64,000 nucleotides of DNA from Xiphydria camelus (taxonomy: Eukaryota; Arthropoda; Insecta; Hymenoptera; Xiphydriidae), in NCBI GenBank assembly GCA_963678675.1, contig OY783197.1:24884048-24948047 (forward strand). The letters run 5' to 3'. The notes beneath the pieces are model-generated. The model ran no database searches. It worked only from the letters and a program-made list of their open reading frames with translations, and had not been told where the DNA came from. Below, one piece after another: positions 23,578 to 38,500 of the stretch; position 1 is the first letter of the stretch, and each line of letters opens with the position of its first letter. Position numbers and translations under genes: made by a program.

Positions 23578-26500
23578 ATGCCCGGTGGACGAGCAGGTGC
23601 GACGCACGGGACGGTCATGCCCTTGCATTATCTCCATGAGCTACCGGCTCAGGACGAGGAGCGGCTGGCGAAAATATTCAACAAGCTGGACCTCGATGGA
23701 AACGGCAGGATCGATGTCCACGATCTGTCCAAGGCGCTGCACGAGGTCGGCGTTCACAAACGCTACGCCGAGGTAATTTTACTAAATTTCCTAATAGTTA
23801 CTCTATTTTTCGTAGCAAAGCCAAATTTTCAATTTTCTCTATTAAGCAGCTTGCTCCGGGAATTCTTAACGGCTTTCGCTACAAACCTTTCCTAAAAATT
23901 CTAGGAGTTGTTCGTTCTCTCGGGCTACTCGGGCTTATTCGTTTCCATCTTTTTTGTTCTGTGTCGAATCGTTTCATCGTTTAACTGAGGATGTTGATTT
24001 TGGCGCATGGTAAGCCGCTGCTACCATTGCCAATCGACGACCTTCCTTTAGGGCGCGGAGCTGTGGTTTTCTTGGCAAAAGTTTAGATTGCATGGTGTTG
24101 GAGTTTTGCGAAGCAATAATCGCAATGGATTCTAGAGAGAGGATCCCACTTTTGATCTGTGCTTTACTCAAAGCCTTTTCGATGAGTCCGTCTATTGGCT
24201 CTTTTTTGTAAACAGTCATAGCACAGATTTTATGGACTTGTTCCTATAGTTCCCATAATTCTTTTAAAATTGATAACTTAACGTTAGAAGTTCTTATTTC
24301 TTGATATAACGTTCTGTTAGAGTAAAGGTTGACGGATTTGCCCTAAATCCGCTTTGAAATGTAGATATCTTTGTATCAAACTAGTAGTATGAACGGGTTT
24401 GGCATTGTTGCATGGAAACGCTAACATGGAAAAAGAATTTTTGTTATTAGGCAGGCTTTTAATTGAGTATATTAACGTAATGCCGGATGGCAAATAAATA
24501 ATTATCGATGGCTCAAAAAAGTACCATAATGAAGTCTATAACGTGCCACTGAAGGGTGACCCTTTGTGAAACTTGTTAAAAGCTCGCATAGTTCCTAAGC
24601 TTTCTATTCACAAAATTCTATTACTAGAAGCAAAGAGCGACGTCGAAGCAGCAAATTGCATTGCAAAAAAGTCGTTTGAGAGCTTATATAAGGAAGGTCG
24701 GATGATTAAGAAAATGAAAAACGAGTTAGAAGTTATGCAAAAGCCTTATAGATATGCTGCTAATGGTTCAGAAGTCATGTGGGCAGAAATTAATGTAGCA
24801 ATAAAAGTATTATGGAAGAAAAACAAATTGTAAAAACTTATATGTTTTAGGAGATCTATATCTTTAGGTGTATGGTGGTTTAGAAAGATTATGCCAATAA
24901 AAAAGAATGAAAAAAATTACTATAGATATAGAAAACTATAATATATATAAAGAAAAAAAGGTACATATTAAATTTCACATATTGTAAAGGATCTAAAATT
25001 TTCCCAGGTCGATATCAACTTTATTAAGAACTGCATTACACTTATAACTGTTATATGATACAATAACTGTGTAAGAACAAGATAATTTGAAGTGTTGCAA
25101 AGACTACATGTAGATTATCAATGATCCTATTAATGGTAATATTTAGTCATTCCATTTATGACTGAAGTTCCAAAGATTGTCGATACTAATCAGTATGTAA
25201 TAGATTTGATAAGCACATGTGCTCTAATTTTGTATTTAAACTATGAGTTATTTTCGTAAAATTGTTTTGCCCTTCATCGTGAAAAGCCTAGTCGTACGAG
25301 AATTCTGCTATCGACCGCAATTAATGCTCAAGAGGACTCACGGTCTTTTGTCGGGTTTCATTTATATCGAGGAGTCTTCGAGGCGCGGTGTGGTAGATTT
25401 GCGATACAAGGGGATGTTCCTTCGGGGATTCCGCGAAGAGAGAGGTTTCAGCTCCCCTCCACCCCTCTTTACGAATCGGCCCAAGGAAAGATCCTGGTTT
25501 TGCGTTCCATTTAATTCCCATTGCAAGGAGTACTTAATTATAAATGCTTGAGCTAAGCAATATCCATAATTGACTACGTTTCCAACGTCTAACATTTCCA
25601 ACAGACAGCTAAATGTTGTATCTAGCTGTAGGTTCGTTCCAACAAGCATTTTAGGACAGTTCTAGAACCGTCCTGGAACTAGTTAAGAATTATTTAATGC
25701 GCATGCGCCAGTCACACAGATGCGTTCTAGAACTGAATTCATGGGATGTGTTGGAACACAGGATCGCACAAAGCACAGGGAGGCTTGTCCACCTTTTGTA
25801 TACATTTTGCGGAAAATCACGGGTTATCCTAAGCGGATGTGTGAGTTCAACTAATTGTTGAAACGTAAAAAACATTACAGTTTTCAAGAGCTTATCATGC
25901 ACAAACATTCAAAAAAGCAGAAAAAGAAAGATGAGTCCAAAAAGAGTACAAGTGCATACATTTTTTCCTTCTATAACTTGGAGGGGTGATTTTTTCGGAT
26001 TTTTTATTTTCAATTATCATTTACCTAAAAAGTTATCACAAATTTTATATCATGGCCATTAACTCATTGTGGAGTTATTATGTTTTTTCATTTTTTCTCG
26101 AAACTATCTTTAGGCATTTGTACTGTTCTTGGACTCACCGATTCAAATAGAGCGCGTCTCGCGCCTTACTACGCGTGGGCTAGAAAATCGTCCCAACTCA
26201 GAACTAGGGACTGGAATTACCGTTCTAGAACCGTTCTGTTACAGTTCGCAGTTTAGTTGGAACGTTCTTTGGAATCGTTCCAGAACCAGTTCTGTGTTTG
26301 TTGGAACGGCTAAGTCAGACTGCGCACACTCCGCCGAGTTCAGAACCAGTTCTCATGTTAGTTGGAACGAACCTTGTATTTAGAAGTACTGGTATTTGGA
26401 AATATTGCGATGGAAACGTACCTATATTTCTAAATAGTGCATTAGTCTGCATTTACGTCCGATATAGAAACGTTCTCTAAATGTACATTTAGTAATGTCG

Positions 26501-29500
26501 ATATTTATAAATACAGTATTCAGTGTCCGATAGAAACGCAGTCTAACTCCTCTCGCTCACACTCAATGTATGAGAGTCCCCTGTAATATTTATAAGTTCA
26601 TAGACGCAGGGGCCAACTTCAGGTCGCCCTTGACCTCGGAGTAGGCAGGAAAGGAGGTCTATGAGGCCAGCTGGATCATTCGAAATGAATCGAACCTACA
26701 TAGGACTTACTTGCTAATTATTTATCTACTATATTTTTTTCTACGAATTCGCGTTTTGTTGCCCTAGCTGTTTAATGAAAAATTGACATTATTTTGAGAA
26801 TTTAATTAAAATTTTTGTTTTCGATATACTGCGATTTCTTTTCTCTTATGCACGCTCGAATAAAAATCAGAAAAATCGACGGAATTGTTTTCGAAATTTC
26901 ATGGCCGAAGTGTTAAAAAATATAGTTTTTAGAATATTAATTATCATAATAATTAATAATTAATAAATTAATTAATTACTTATTTATTAAATTAATAATT
27001 AATTAATTAATTAATGATTTATTTATTATAATTTCTTAAAATACTTTTGTACGTAATTATCGGCTTCAGTCGATTGCTGCTGCATAAGCTTAACTTTCTA
27101 GTTTTCTGCTTTGTGTCGCCAAATTGTGCTCAATAACGGACGATCTCCACGCACCTTTTTCTTGAATATACTTCTTCATTGAATATACTTTATCTAACGT
27201 ATATACAACAATTTAGTTTTTTTCAATGATACTAATGTTTTTTTGTATTAATTTTTTAAACTTATATATCAGATCTAGATTTCAACCGAGATATTGTTCG
27301 CGCAGTAATTTCTTGGTCAACTCTTTGTAATCAAGTTTAATTGCTTTTTGTATATTTGAATAAAAAGATCCGCATTGTATGTACTGTTTTCAGCTTTAAC
27401 TTTCTGCCAGTCCCATCAGCTATATAATCCGGTAAGACAAATATCGTGTGCTGAATTCTCTTTTGTTGATAACATGTGTATATGATGATATATTGTATAT
27501 TTAGAGTTGTTATATGTACCTATGTCTTGTTAATTCGTTGATTTGTTTGATAGCCAGTTTTCACCCCCCTCTCTCCTCTATAAATATGCATTTGATAACA
27601 TTTCTTATATTTCTATTCCTCTTATCCATTTCTTTTTGTACTTCATTGATTCAATGATACAATGGTGTTGGGACATGAACATTTTTTTAATAGAAAAATT
27701 TTTCATTTCTAGATTGATACTTCTGTAACAGGATTTTGCTTATAAGTCCATTCTTCCTATAGTAATTAACAAATTAACAATCTTAAATTCAAATGGAATA
27801 CGAAAAGGAAGTAACGTAGCATGTGCTCATCAGTTCCGTATAATATTAAGCACTTCAAATTGTATTTTGACGTTAAGTAATGCTTTTAAAAATTGAAAAA
27901 GCAATTTTTCACCAAATATTTATGAACGGAACGTGATTAGTTAAACATTCCCCCCCCCCCCCCCCCCAATGTCATAACCCCATTGTAGTTGATCCATGAA
28001 TATTATAAAATTCGAAACATGTTTTGAAAGTTATTGTTTCTTTTATTTTAAGGTGATGTCCTAGCTTAACGGTTTGTTAGTGCATCATCTTCGCGAAAAA
28101 TTATTTTCCTAGTCATCATAACTGAATATATACTATTCAAATTATAAAGAAAGTCATAGTTTGTAAAAAAAAGAAGAGAATGAAATGTAGATAGGTATAT
28201 GGTAAATTGAATTTCTTCTTGGGATAGGAAAGTAGTAGCTTTACAAAAATAGAACAGAACATTACGACTGTTAAATAATATGGGCGGGATATTTCTGCAA
28301 GCTATATTTTATTAGTTAATAATTAAAGTTTCGTTTGTAAATAAATAGCGTCTTCATAAACAATTAAGAGTACTGTAAGTAACTATTTTGCGAAGTGGCA
28401 CTCGTTTAGTTATTGAAATAAACAAAACAATTGTATAGTCAACGTTTCATTAGTTAATAATTGCCCTTTTGTCTGTGTGTTAACAGCATTTCTCCCCAAC
28501 CGTAAAGAATATATTTGCAATGCGTACTTATAAAGCTATCCTATATAACTTAATTAAAATATTGTTTTAATCCTGATAATGTATCCCGACCGTGTTATAG
28601 GGTGAACTGTGGACTATTATGGAAATCCTCATAGAAAATTACAGTTAAATCTGACAAGGCCCTTTTCTTTGATTCTCTTTTAAAATATGATTAAAACTAT
28701 GCACAAGCTTGAATATTTCTCTAAACGTTCCTAATAGGGAAAAGTAACGTTGAAGTTCTTATTATGGGATTCCCTAGTTAATTCTGATCCATTTTTTTCC
28801 TGGGGCATTTCTACTTATTTTCTGGACAGGATAGAATATGGAGGAAAATATAACGTAAAGAAAGGAGCAGCAAGATTTTTGACAACGTGTTGAAATAAAG
28901 GATTGTTTTCAGAGATTCTTGGCACAGTCGGATAAAACAAAAAGCGGCGATATCAGCTTGGCGGAATTCCTTCATTACGTGCGAGAGCATGAGAAGAATT
29001 TGCGACTACAATTCTCGGACCTCGACAAGAACAGAGACGGTGAGTTTTGAGTTAAGCTGCTACGAGTAAATAAATAAAGGTCGAAGAATGAGTGATAACA
29101 CCCGCCGGCTATAATTTATATAGTACATGAATATTAAAAAGCTTTTAGGAACAAAGCAGTTTGAGTAGGAATTTTTTAATGATACAGAGAAATATGATAA
29201 AATATTTTTACGTCCGAGAATCCGTCGAAGCATCATGATAATTTTCATTATTTTTCGTTTTTAATTCACATCTCAATATTTATCATCCTTTGAGATTTCC
29301 ATGCGTATTCAATTCTTGAAAACTGCTGAACAACTCTCGTGGCTGTCTTAATACAATTTATTAAAGACGTGTCGTTGAAGTATAAAAAACCAACTCATTG
29401 CTTTAATATAGACCACTATTTCGTTACAAATTATGAATAATTTTGGATATTGAATATCAGTTTTTTATAGTCTACGAGTAGTATATTACCTATCTTATAG

Positions 29501-32500
29501 TACTGTTTTTTTTAGAAATTATTATTTATCACTTCGGGAAAAATCAAAATATAAACATTGTTACAATTGTACCCATTCTCCCCTACTATAATGTATCATT
29601 TTCAGAGGTTCTTAGAAATGTTCGTATCCGTTTTATTGGAATTCGTCATAATTCTCTCAAAATGCATCCAATCTCATCTTCTGGTACTCTAAATTCCTAT
29701 TCTCTGTAAAATTTCAAGAGCGTTTCGGCGCTGCTCTAGGGCACTAACAAAATAATGTAATCGAACGAACCTACGTGTATAGTAGATGGCAGGGATACGC
29801 GCACACTTCATGCTCGGTACTACTGGTGTCGAGGCAATTCCTGTATTAGTACTAGAACGGAAATATTACACCGCTAAACAAGAAGGAGTACATATTGATA
29901 CCGGCGATATCCATTTTCTACGTTGAGTTTAGGTGATAGAATTGGTTATCGAAAATACACTGTTTTACACCATGAAAGATTAGCCGTCACATACACGAAT
30001 CTTGGCACATAAGTGTGCGTCTTTTCAGTGGGTCATTCCAATTTCGGTTCCCTTCACTGTGAAGAGCTGGAATACTGGCAAGAAAATAGGGGATGACGCT
30101 ATCATTTAGTTGCGCTAAAATATAGTTTTCACTGGGCTGATCTGTAATCGTCCATAATATTTTTCTCTTAAGTTATTCGTTTTTTACAAATGAGGACGTT
30201 TTCAAAAATTCGATGTGCAAAATATTTTATTATCTCTAAAATGATCATGTTTAATGTTTATATTAGATAATACAAATATTTGCACATATATGTCGAGTTT
30301 TAAGAAAAGTCTTATGGCTTGTAAATGGGGAATGTAATTTGGAAGACAAATATTATGGAAAGTTAGAGATCAATATGTAATATTCTTGAGAATCATATAG
30401 TACTTGTAATATAACTTAGAGAATTTAAAAATGGAATATAATTTCAATTTCTGTTCTATAAGCTCTGGGATCGCAATGGGGTCATCCCGCCCATCACAAT
30501 TTTATAAAAATAATAGTCGCATTCGGAAACTGAAACGTAATAAGATTCTCTCACAAAAAAAAACCGATTTTGTTGATTGTTGCAAGTAGGAGAGCGTAAA
30601 ATATGAAAATCTTCAATTAAATTTCGCGCCGGATGTAACATGATATAACCCAACGTCGAACGCACTGCGCGCATGCGTTTTCGGCAAGCGTCGAATGGTA
30701 TTTGGCGTTTGTTTACATTCGTAACCAATCACGGCTTTCGTCGCTTTCTAACCATTCAAAAGGGCGGGATATAAGACGTCATATGAAGGCGCACTTTTTA
30801 ACTTTCTTGTTAATTTCCATTTTTTTCACGTATTAAAAGGAATAAATTTGAAAAACGAATAAAAAAAATAGGGGTATTTTAATTTCTCCTGAACTTTCAT
30901 AATCCGATAAAAAAAATTGACAGGATGACCCTATTATGTAGGAAACGCTTGATGTTGTATAAACCTAAGGGAATTCACAGGTGTGGGATAATTTCTTATT
31001 TGACGTGTATTTTCGTGGTTAATTTGAAACAAAATTTTTCTTTTCAACAATAGTTACATGTGCACAACTTTTTGTTATATATATTTTTTAAATAAAAGAA
31101 GTATTTATAGAAATGGTATCTTCATAGGAACGATCTGAAATGATATAAAATTATTGATGAGATGTATCCATGGAGTATTGCAGCGTTTGTTCATTCTGAA
31201 TAATTCTGAAAATGTATCTTTTTTTAATGGCTACATTCAATACCACTTTATCTTTTTGTAGAAAAATGAGATTAACACGTTCACTACCGTCTCGGTCTAG
31301 GTATAGGTATGACCGAGAAAAAAAGTTTCCACATACGCCGTCTCGGTCTATTAGACCGAGAATTTTACTTTTGCACATAATTTAGTAAAGAATAGGAATT
31401 AAAAAAAAATGTAATCGTTACTACACTTATAAAAGTCTATCTGCGCACTGTGGCCTGAAGGGAAATTTTTTTACCCATTTAGCACGTGTATAATATTAAT
31501 AACAAATTTAATTTATTGCTTTATTGTCTAATGCATATTGAAATGTATACCCTTTTCTTGCTAATTATGGCTTTGTACTATTGACAAATTGTAAGGCGTA
31601 CGTCAACAACGAGTTTATTTAATCGTAAAAGCGTGGGTCGTATACGCTCCACGCGGCCTGAACGGAGTCTTCAAAAATCGGTCCGGCAGTGAACGTGTTA
31701 AGTGTAATTATCGTAATTGATATTTTACAACATGTTTGTGTGTGCAGTTTAATTCATGCTCTATTTTGTTATAATATCTTGTATTGGGAAACAATGACTG
31801 TATGATACTTATATTAATATCTATTTTCGTGCATAAAGAGACGTTGTATCAAATTGTGAAATAAACAAAAACAGTTCGATTTGGACTGCTAGTATATTAA
31901 GAATCCAATAAAATACTTGTATATTAGTAAGCATATAAGTGGCAAAATTAAATACTTTCAATTTTGACTGGGATTGCAATATTTGTACAATAAGTGTTTT
32001 ATGTCGAATATTTCATTTTTTCCCGGTTTAAATTCATATCAAACATACGAGATAGCATTAAAACATCAAATTTGACAAACCTATACTCTTGTTGTAAATA
32101 AAATTGGAGCGCGATAATTCTTTTTATTACAACGCATTATTTTCAGATTGATCAAGTGTCAAACGGTGACATTGACACAGCTTGAAGACAGAGAGAATGG
32201 CGTAAAATAAAAACTTCGATCCGTAACTTCTTGAAGCGGGTTTTATGAGCAAACACAGTCGAAAGCTTATTAAATTATTATACACACACGTTAATTTAAT
32301 CTCTCATTCTTTCCTTGGGAATATTAGTTAAAATGAAAGAATCGTTTGGTTTTTGCAATGTGAAAATATCAATCAATGCCAGTCAAGTTACTAATTCATT
32401 ATTGTTACTTTACATTTACATGATTATGTACTACAGTATTTCAACCACAAGTACCTATGTTACCTTCCGTGATACCAATAATAATCTCGTAAATAATTTC

Positions 32501-35500
32501 TCGTAGGTAAAATTGATCTGGAGGAACTGATAAGAGCATTCAAGGATTTAGGGATAGAGATGGAGCGAGCCGAGGCTACGAAATTATTGCAGAGGTGAGT
32601 GTTTATAGAGCATTCTATATTAATTCTGTTTGATTTTTCGCTAATTTTTCTTTGCATTGTTTGAATTTAGTTTCATTAATTACTTTAAAAAAATATTTTT
32701 TTATCTTCCACAGTTTTTAATATACGAATATCGAAATGTTCACAATTTTAACTGGTTAACCAGTATTTAACTAATTGTAATTCTAAGTCTGTAAATTTAA
32801 TTAGAAAAATGATTGGAATCTATCTTTTTGGATTTAATTTTTCGAAAATATTAGAATCATTTACTCTGTCGCTTTAATCTATATAATTATTTTATAAAAC
32901 TTTGGAATTAAGGTGATTTTACACATTTTTAGCCAATAAAATACCGACCTTTTATAGTAGAAGTGAATTTCCCAACTATAGACTCAAATATTACTTCTTT
33001 TATTACTTTTATATTTTACTTAAACTATAGATTTTACGTACGTATGGATCATTTTTCCATAATTTTTATATCAATTTCTCATTTATAGAATGGACCAGGA
33101 TGGAAGTCTCAACATTAGCTTCGATGAATGGAGAGACTTTCTGCTTTATGCACCTAGCACAAACATCCATGAACTCATAAAATATTGGCGCCACTCTACG
33201 GTGAGTGTGAGATTTTTCATAAAATTTCTTTTACTGTAGACATTATATTTCAGGCCTTCTTTCAAAAATTACCCTATAAATTAGTGCGAGCAATCACTCA
33301 TCTATCGTACAATTATTAATTTTAAGGAATCCATTATAAGTAAGTGTCACTTTCGGCTATCTTCAACCGGCAAATCCGAAATCTGCAAACTCAAACCTAT
33401 TAATTCTAAGAACCTTTTTTTGATATACGATTTTCTAGATCCACTATGCGTTCATTTTCAACGATTTCTTGGCTCCCAGCTATCGGAACTAGAAGTGATA
33501 ATAAAAAGCAAACAAGAGTTGATTAAAATCTTCACGCAACAATTGTAAAGTACTGGCGAGTCATTTTAATTTTACGCTATTTTCCTATTTTGTTTTTTCT
33601 CATTTTTGACCCCCTTTTTCGCTGTACTTTGATGTTCATATAACAAATCGTGACACCTTTGTGTCGTAACTTATTATATATTTTTCACCATTTATTTTTT
33701 ACAAAATTTTGTTTCAAAAATTTAAATCTTCAAAAGTTGCTGAAACGACAATAGTTATAATTCCAGTGGTCAACGAAATAGATTATTAAAAATTATTGGG
33801 TTATAAAGATTTCGGATTGCTGATTATTACTCATTGTGTACGATCTTGATCGCGAATTTTTAAAGGAGTGAAGCAATCCCCCTGCTTCTCTTCCCCACCT
33901 TAATGAATAGACTAGCCAGTGATATACTGATATTTTTATGACCATTAAATTCGAAAACAAATTAACACGTTCAATACCACCTATAGTAGCCGCGGTACAT
34001 TCTCAGAATACTACGTGGCCACTATAGTGGCCGGTCGTATTGAACGTGTTAATAAATGAAAATAAACGTTTGGAGTATAGCATATTAAAGTAGAAAATAT
34101 AAATATAATACATTCCTCCTCTTATTATGAATATCAGTTTCTAAGAAAATCATGATCTCGGGTATTAGTAATATTTACAATAATACAATCATTTGTACTA
34201 ATTTGGAGAGGAAACAAAAAAAACCCACCGTCTATCGACTCCCGGTATTAAAATATCCTTATGGTACGTAATAACTGTGCTGCCGTCGGACGTTTTCGAG
34301 GCTAGTCTCTCCACACGTGTCAATGTCACCGTCCCGATTGACGAGGACGAGAGTATAAAAACGTATCTTTCAATTTGAGCGAAAAGGCTTCGCACTCTGC
34401 CGTGTAAACTGAAATAAATTTTCTTGGTTTTTTCAGTGTAGAATTTCTAATTTCACCAATTTCACCTGCACTTTCGAGTGACGGACTTTAAACGCATCTT
34501 ATTTCTTTGCAATGTCGCGTCTTTTAAAAGTGCATAAATCGTAAAATAAAAACAAAAATTCGACGTATCTCATTTTTTATATAAATGGCAGTCCTTTAAA
34601 AAATCTTATATTTTCAGATGTAAAATGTACATGAACGCCTATAATTAACGTGCAAAAATTAAATTTTTTCGGGTTTCATTAAAACCAAAAACAAATCTAT
34701 TATATAATTGAGGGACTGATATTTTATAAAGAGTCAATTACATATTCGAAAAAAAGTACGTATTTTTTCTTAGTATACATAATTTTGACTGCTAATTATT
34801 GGTGAGCTGTAGAATATCAGGTGCGTGTTTCTGTGCCGGTGGAGATCTTTGTATGGCGTACGTGATGTCTCAGTATCATTTTATCTAAATAATAAATCAA
34901 ATTGGAAGTTAATCTACAATAAGCACTTTTATTGTTGGCTCCAGTTAGCCCATTGTATAGTGAAGAATATAAGAGATAAGATATAAGGAAAAAGGATTTC
35001 AATAAATCATACGTGCAGTATACAAGGAGAAAACGAATCAAAACATTGTTTTTAATTCTTTATCACTTTTAGAAAATAAATCGTATTTCAAAACAATCAC
35101 ATACATTGAAAAATTGAACTTATAATTAAAATGACATATTTTTAAATATGTATTTTACCAGTAAGCGATTTATCAAGGTTCTCAAGTTGATACAATTCCT
35201 TTTATGATCTGTCAAAAAGCACGTCATGTCGACTCTCGTTAACCGTGATGTGTCCCCTTAGCCCTTGCGCAGTGACCGTTTCTCCGGCGGGAGAACTAAA
35301 TAGTTTAAAGCTCCGTACTGAGTATATGTACAGGGTGAGTTTTAGAAGCCCCATTTGTTTTCATCATTTGTCACTTTACGAACAAATCTTTCGAACAAAA
35401 GTTTTTTAGTTTCGAGGATGACATATTATACATGCAAGAAATTTTCAATAGTACATGTTATTTATGAGTCATAAAGATCACCTTCATTTTTTAAAAATGC

Positions 35501-38500
35501 AAATTGATTTTTGACTGAACGTAGTAAGGTCTATTGTTCGACAGAGCAGAGCGAAAATGCGTTCATGTGTCTGTCTGTCTATTTGTCTCGCGATAACTTT
35601 TAAACGCTTTTACCGATCTTAATGAAATTTGGAACATATATGTTCATTGATCCTAAGCGTATCGTAGGTTCGTTAGAGGATGCGATCGGAAGGGTGGAAA
35701 GGGTGAATCATTCCTAACGTGGGCGAGGGAGTATATGAAATGACGATTTCTGGCTTTAAACTGCGGCTTATACAGAATAAAATTCCTACAAGAAAGTCTT
35801 CAAGCGCTTATATCTAGCTATAATGCAACAGTTTAGCTGTAGCGAGCGCTCGTATTTGTCGTTTGAAAATTCAGCGTTTGCACCTACTTGGTACGGCGTA
35901 TGTACACTTAGGGATAATGAATCTTTTCCATCCACTTTCAGTCTAAAACTTTGGGCCAGTGATTGATTGAAAAAGTGATTCGACCAATCGTCGTGCTTAA
36001 GTTTCATAGATTGAAAGTGGGTCGGTGTATGTACCTGTATCACATTAGCAATAGACTTCAGTTTTTTAAGCTGGTCTTCAGTAAGGTTTCGCAGTACTAC
36101 TAGTTTTAATTCTACAAAAGTGGTAGAGCTTGTCACGACTGATAAAAAATGTATACGGTAAAATGTCTGCTCGTTGAACCGTTTGTGAGATATTTCCGTT
36201 CAAAGTGCAAGAGTTATTAAAAGTAAGAGAGAGGTTATGCCTGGGTATCAATGAGTGACAAATAACGGAAATAAACGGAGCTTTGAATTCTAGAAAACTC
36301 ATCCTGTATGTATATGAAGGGTACAGGGGTAAAAGGGGAACATCACATTTTACCCAATTCGTGATTTCTACGCCATCTAGTTGAAAATTTCGCATTTTTT
36401 CAGCCGGCAAAGGATTACAAGCAAAAAAAGGTACAGTCAAGAGATACGGACGTTAAAAAAATTTTAGCGTAACAGGCAAATAGAGGGAATGTGTCCGCGC
36501 GCAAATTTGCTGTCCTACAAATTTGCTTTTTTTGACATTCCCCCTTTTACCCCTGTACCCTTCATATATGTATAATATAAAGAATTTTGGACGAATGGAT
36601 TAGAATTGGATATGCATTTCATACGCGAGCGATTCGTCGAGAGGCTCAGTAGAGTCTCGTTCCAAGAACTAAAGTACAAAGTGAAACTGTGTACATTAAA
36701 AACATTCGTCTAATGTTTTCTCCGTAAAGGCGCTGCAGTTGTATATCTGTTTTTGTATTACACATCAGTAGTACTGAATCTATTATACAACGCTGCTATA
36801 TGACTTGTTTAGTCAGCTTCCGTGTTTCGGAGTCAAATCATGAAGACGGGCGATTTGCCAAAGAAGCATTCCTTCGCGTCTTCGGAGCGTTTGTTTACAT
36901 TTCAACGAAACTGGGAGAGATTAACTCGCTTAGAGATTAGAGTAACTGGCGAAAAGGTAGACACACGCGTTGCCGAAAGAGCCGTTGACCGCGGTCAGAC
37001 GGTATGAAATATTTCTGAAACTAATAATGTACTATATATGACACATACATATACAAGATGATATACTTTGCAATAATTGGCTATTCTGGTTGCCATCCAT
37101 TAGGCGCAGTTGAGGTCGATTGAGCTGCGTCTAATGGAAGACAGAATTACAGCAAAGTATAAAACGTATAACACTATGTTTATATAATATCCCATTCAAA
37201 ATCCGAGTAAGTTGTTTATCATATCAATTTATATAATTATCTCTCACATTTGAGGAATATATGTATACAGTCATATATTATCAAGATTTTAAATCTTACG
37301 TCATCCCCGCTGTCTAGACGTTCCTATTTTAATTTACTGATTAGATTATTATTCGCCCATCGATGACCACCGTGAAAAACAATAAGACTACGCGAACCAT
37401 TTCTAGAACCGTCAGTGTATTAGGAAATCCCTGAGTGAATAGCTTCTTCGTAGAACTATATAAAATTAAAAAATTCTTATTTATATATCCATTGCTATAT
37501 TATCGCTCAGTCACTCTCGTTAACAATCTTGTCCCAGCCGCGAGTTATTTACCGAACACCCGGTATAACTAGCCTCGTGACTTGTGTCTCTCACACGGCC
37601 CACGCGCCCACGTACCTAAGCCCGCATACATAAATTACGCGTCACACATAGTCGAGACCCGCTGGAAAGTCGCGTTCCGATTCGCCAACGTAGCGGGCTC
37701 GTCAGTTGTTTGGACGTTGACGTAATCGCGGAGCGTCACGTAGCATGACCTTGATTCCCAGCTGTTTCCCACTATGCAGTCTCGCTGTGTACGGGTTGTC
37801 CATGCGTGGATTCAAATTGTGCGCGCTTGGAATGTAGATGTTAGATGTTCGGTCATCATATCGCTTTCTTTTTTCATACAAGTTATGACTGCTATGCGGA
37901 ACTTTTTATCTGTGTATACTTGCGAAAGAGATGGACTTTAAGATGCCGGATAAATATCGAGTGAATCGGTAACAAATGCAACGGACATTTCTAGTAGAGA
38001 CAGCGTCGTACCTCGAGCAAATAAATTTATCATAATAATTCCCCCATATAATATTACGTAAGGAAATTAAATCAAACAAACTCAATGTAGAAAGATTTGT
38101 GGGCTCCTCAGACTAGTTGCAGTTACTTGCTCAAGTTGCATGGTATCGTTTTTAAAAATCTCACCGTGTTATCAAACATTTATCGTTTATTCTTTTTCAA
38201 CATTTAATTGCAATTAACTCTTTTTCAATATATATAAGGAATAAAGGAAGAATTCCTGTAATAGTTCTTCCATAAAATTGACCCTCCCCTTTTTCCTCTC
38301 CCTCTAATATAAGTTACTATAGAGATTTGTGTGGACCTTCCCCTCAGACGCCCTACATAATTTATGGACAGCACCATACCGCGTTTCTTTATAATTGTTT
38401 CTTCTGAAATGGTATATTTGTCAATTATCGTAGTCATCTATACAACTTGATGTTTAATCAATAATCTGGAAGTCAACTACACGATATAGCGGATCCGTTA

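Larger units (their letters stand above)
23773..28912. other. SCaMC intron 1
   Basis: AT-rich intron between the EF1 and EF2 exons. It contains an ATG-less 86-codon frame at 24573-24833 with many Lys and Glu that looks like a decayed coding remnant but matches nothing I know, a 0.75-kb inverted-repeat element (25630-26374), an ATTA-rich tract (26935-27022) and an 18-base C run (27950-27967). Confidence 0.5.
29040..32506. other. SCaMC intron 2
   Basis: AT-rich intron carrying a diverged repeat (29757-30122) and a TTAA-flanked element (31272-31701). No open frame resembles a known protein. Confidence 0.6.

Noticed and set aside
23974..24219. Minus-strand frame of 81 codons in SCaMC intron 1
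   Set aside because: It has an ATG but no recognisable motif and no splice partners; kept out of the gene list.
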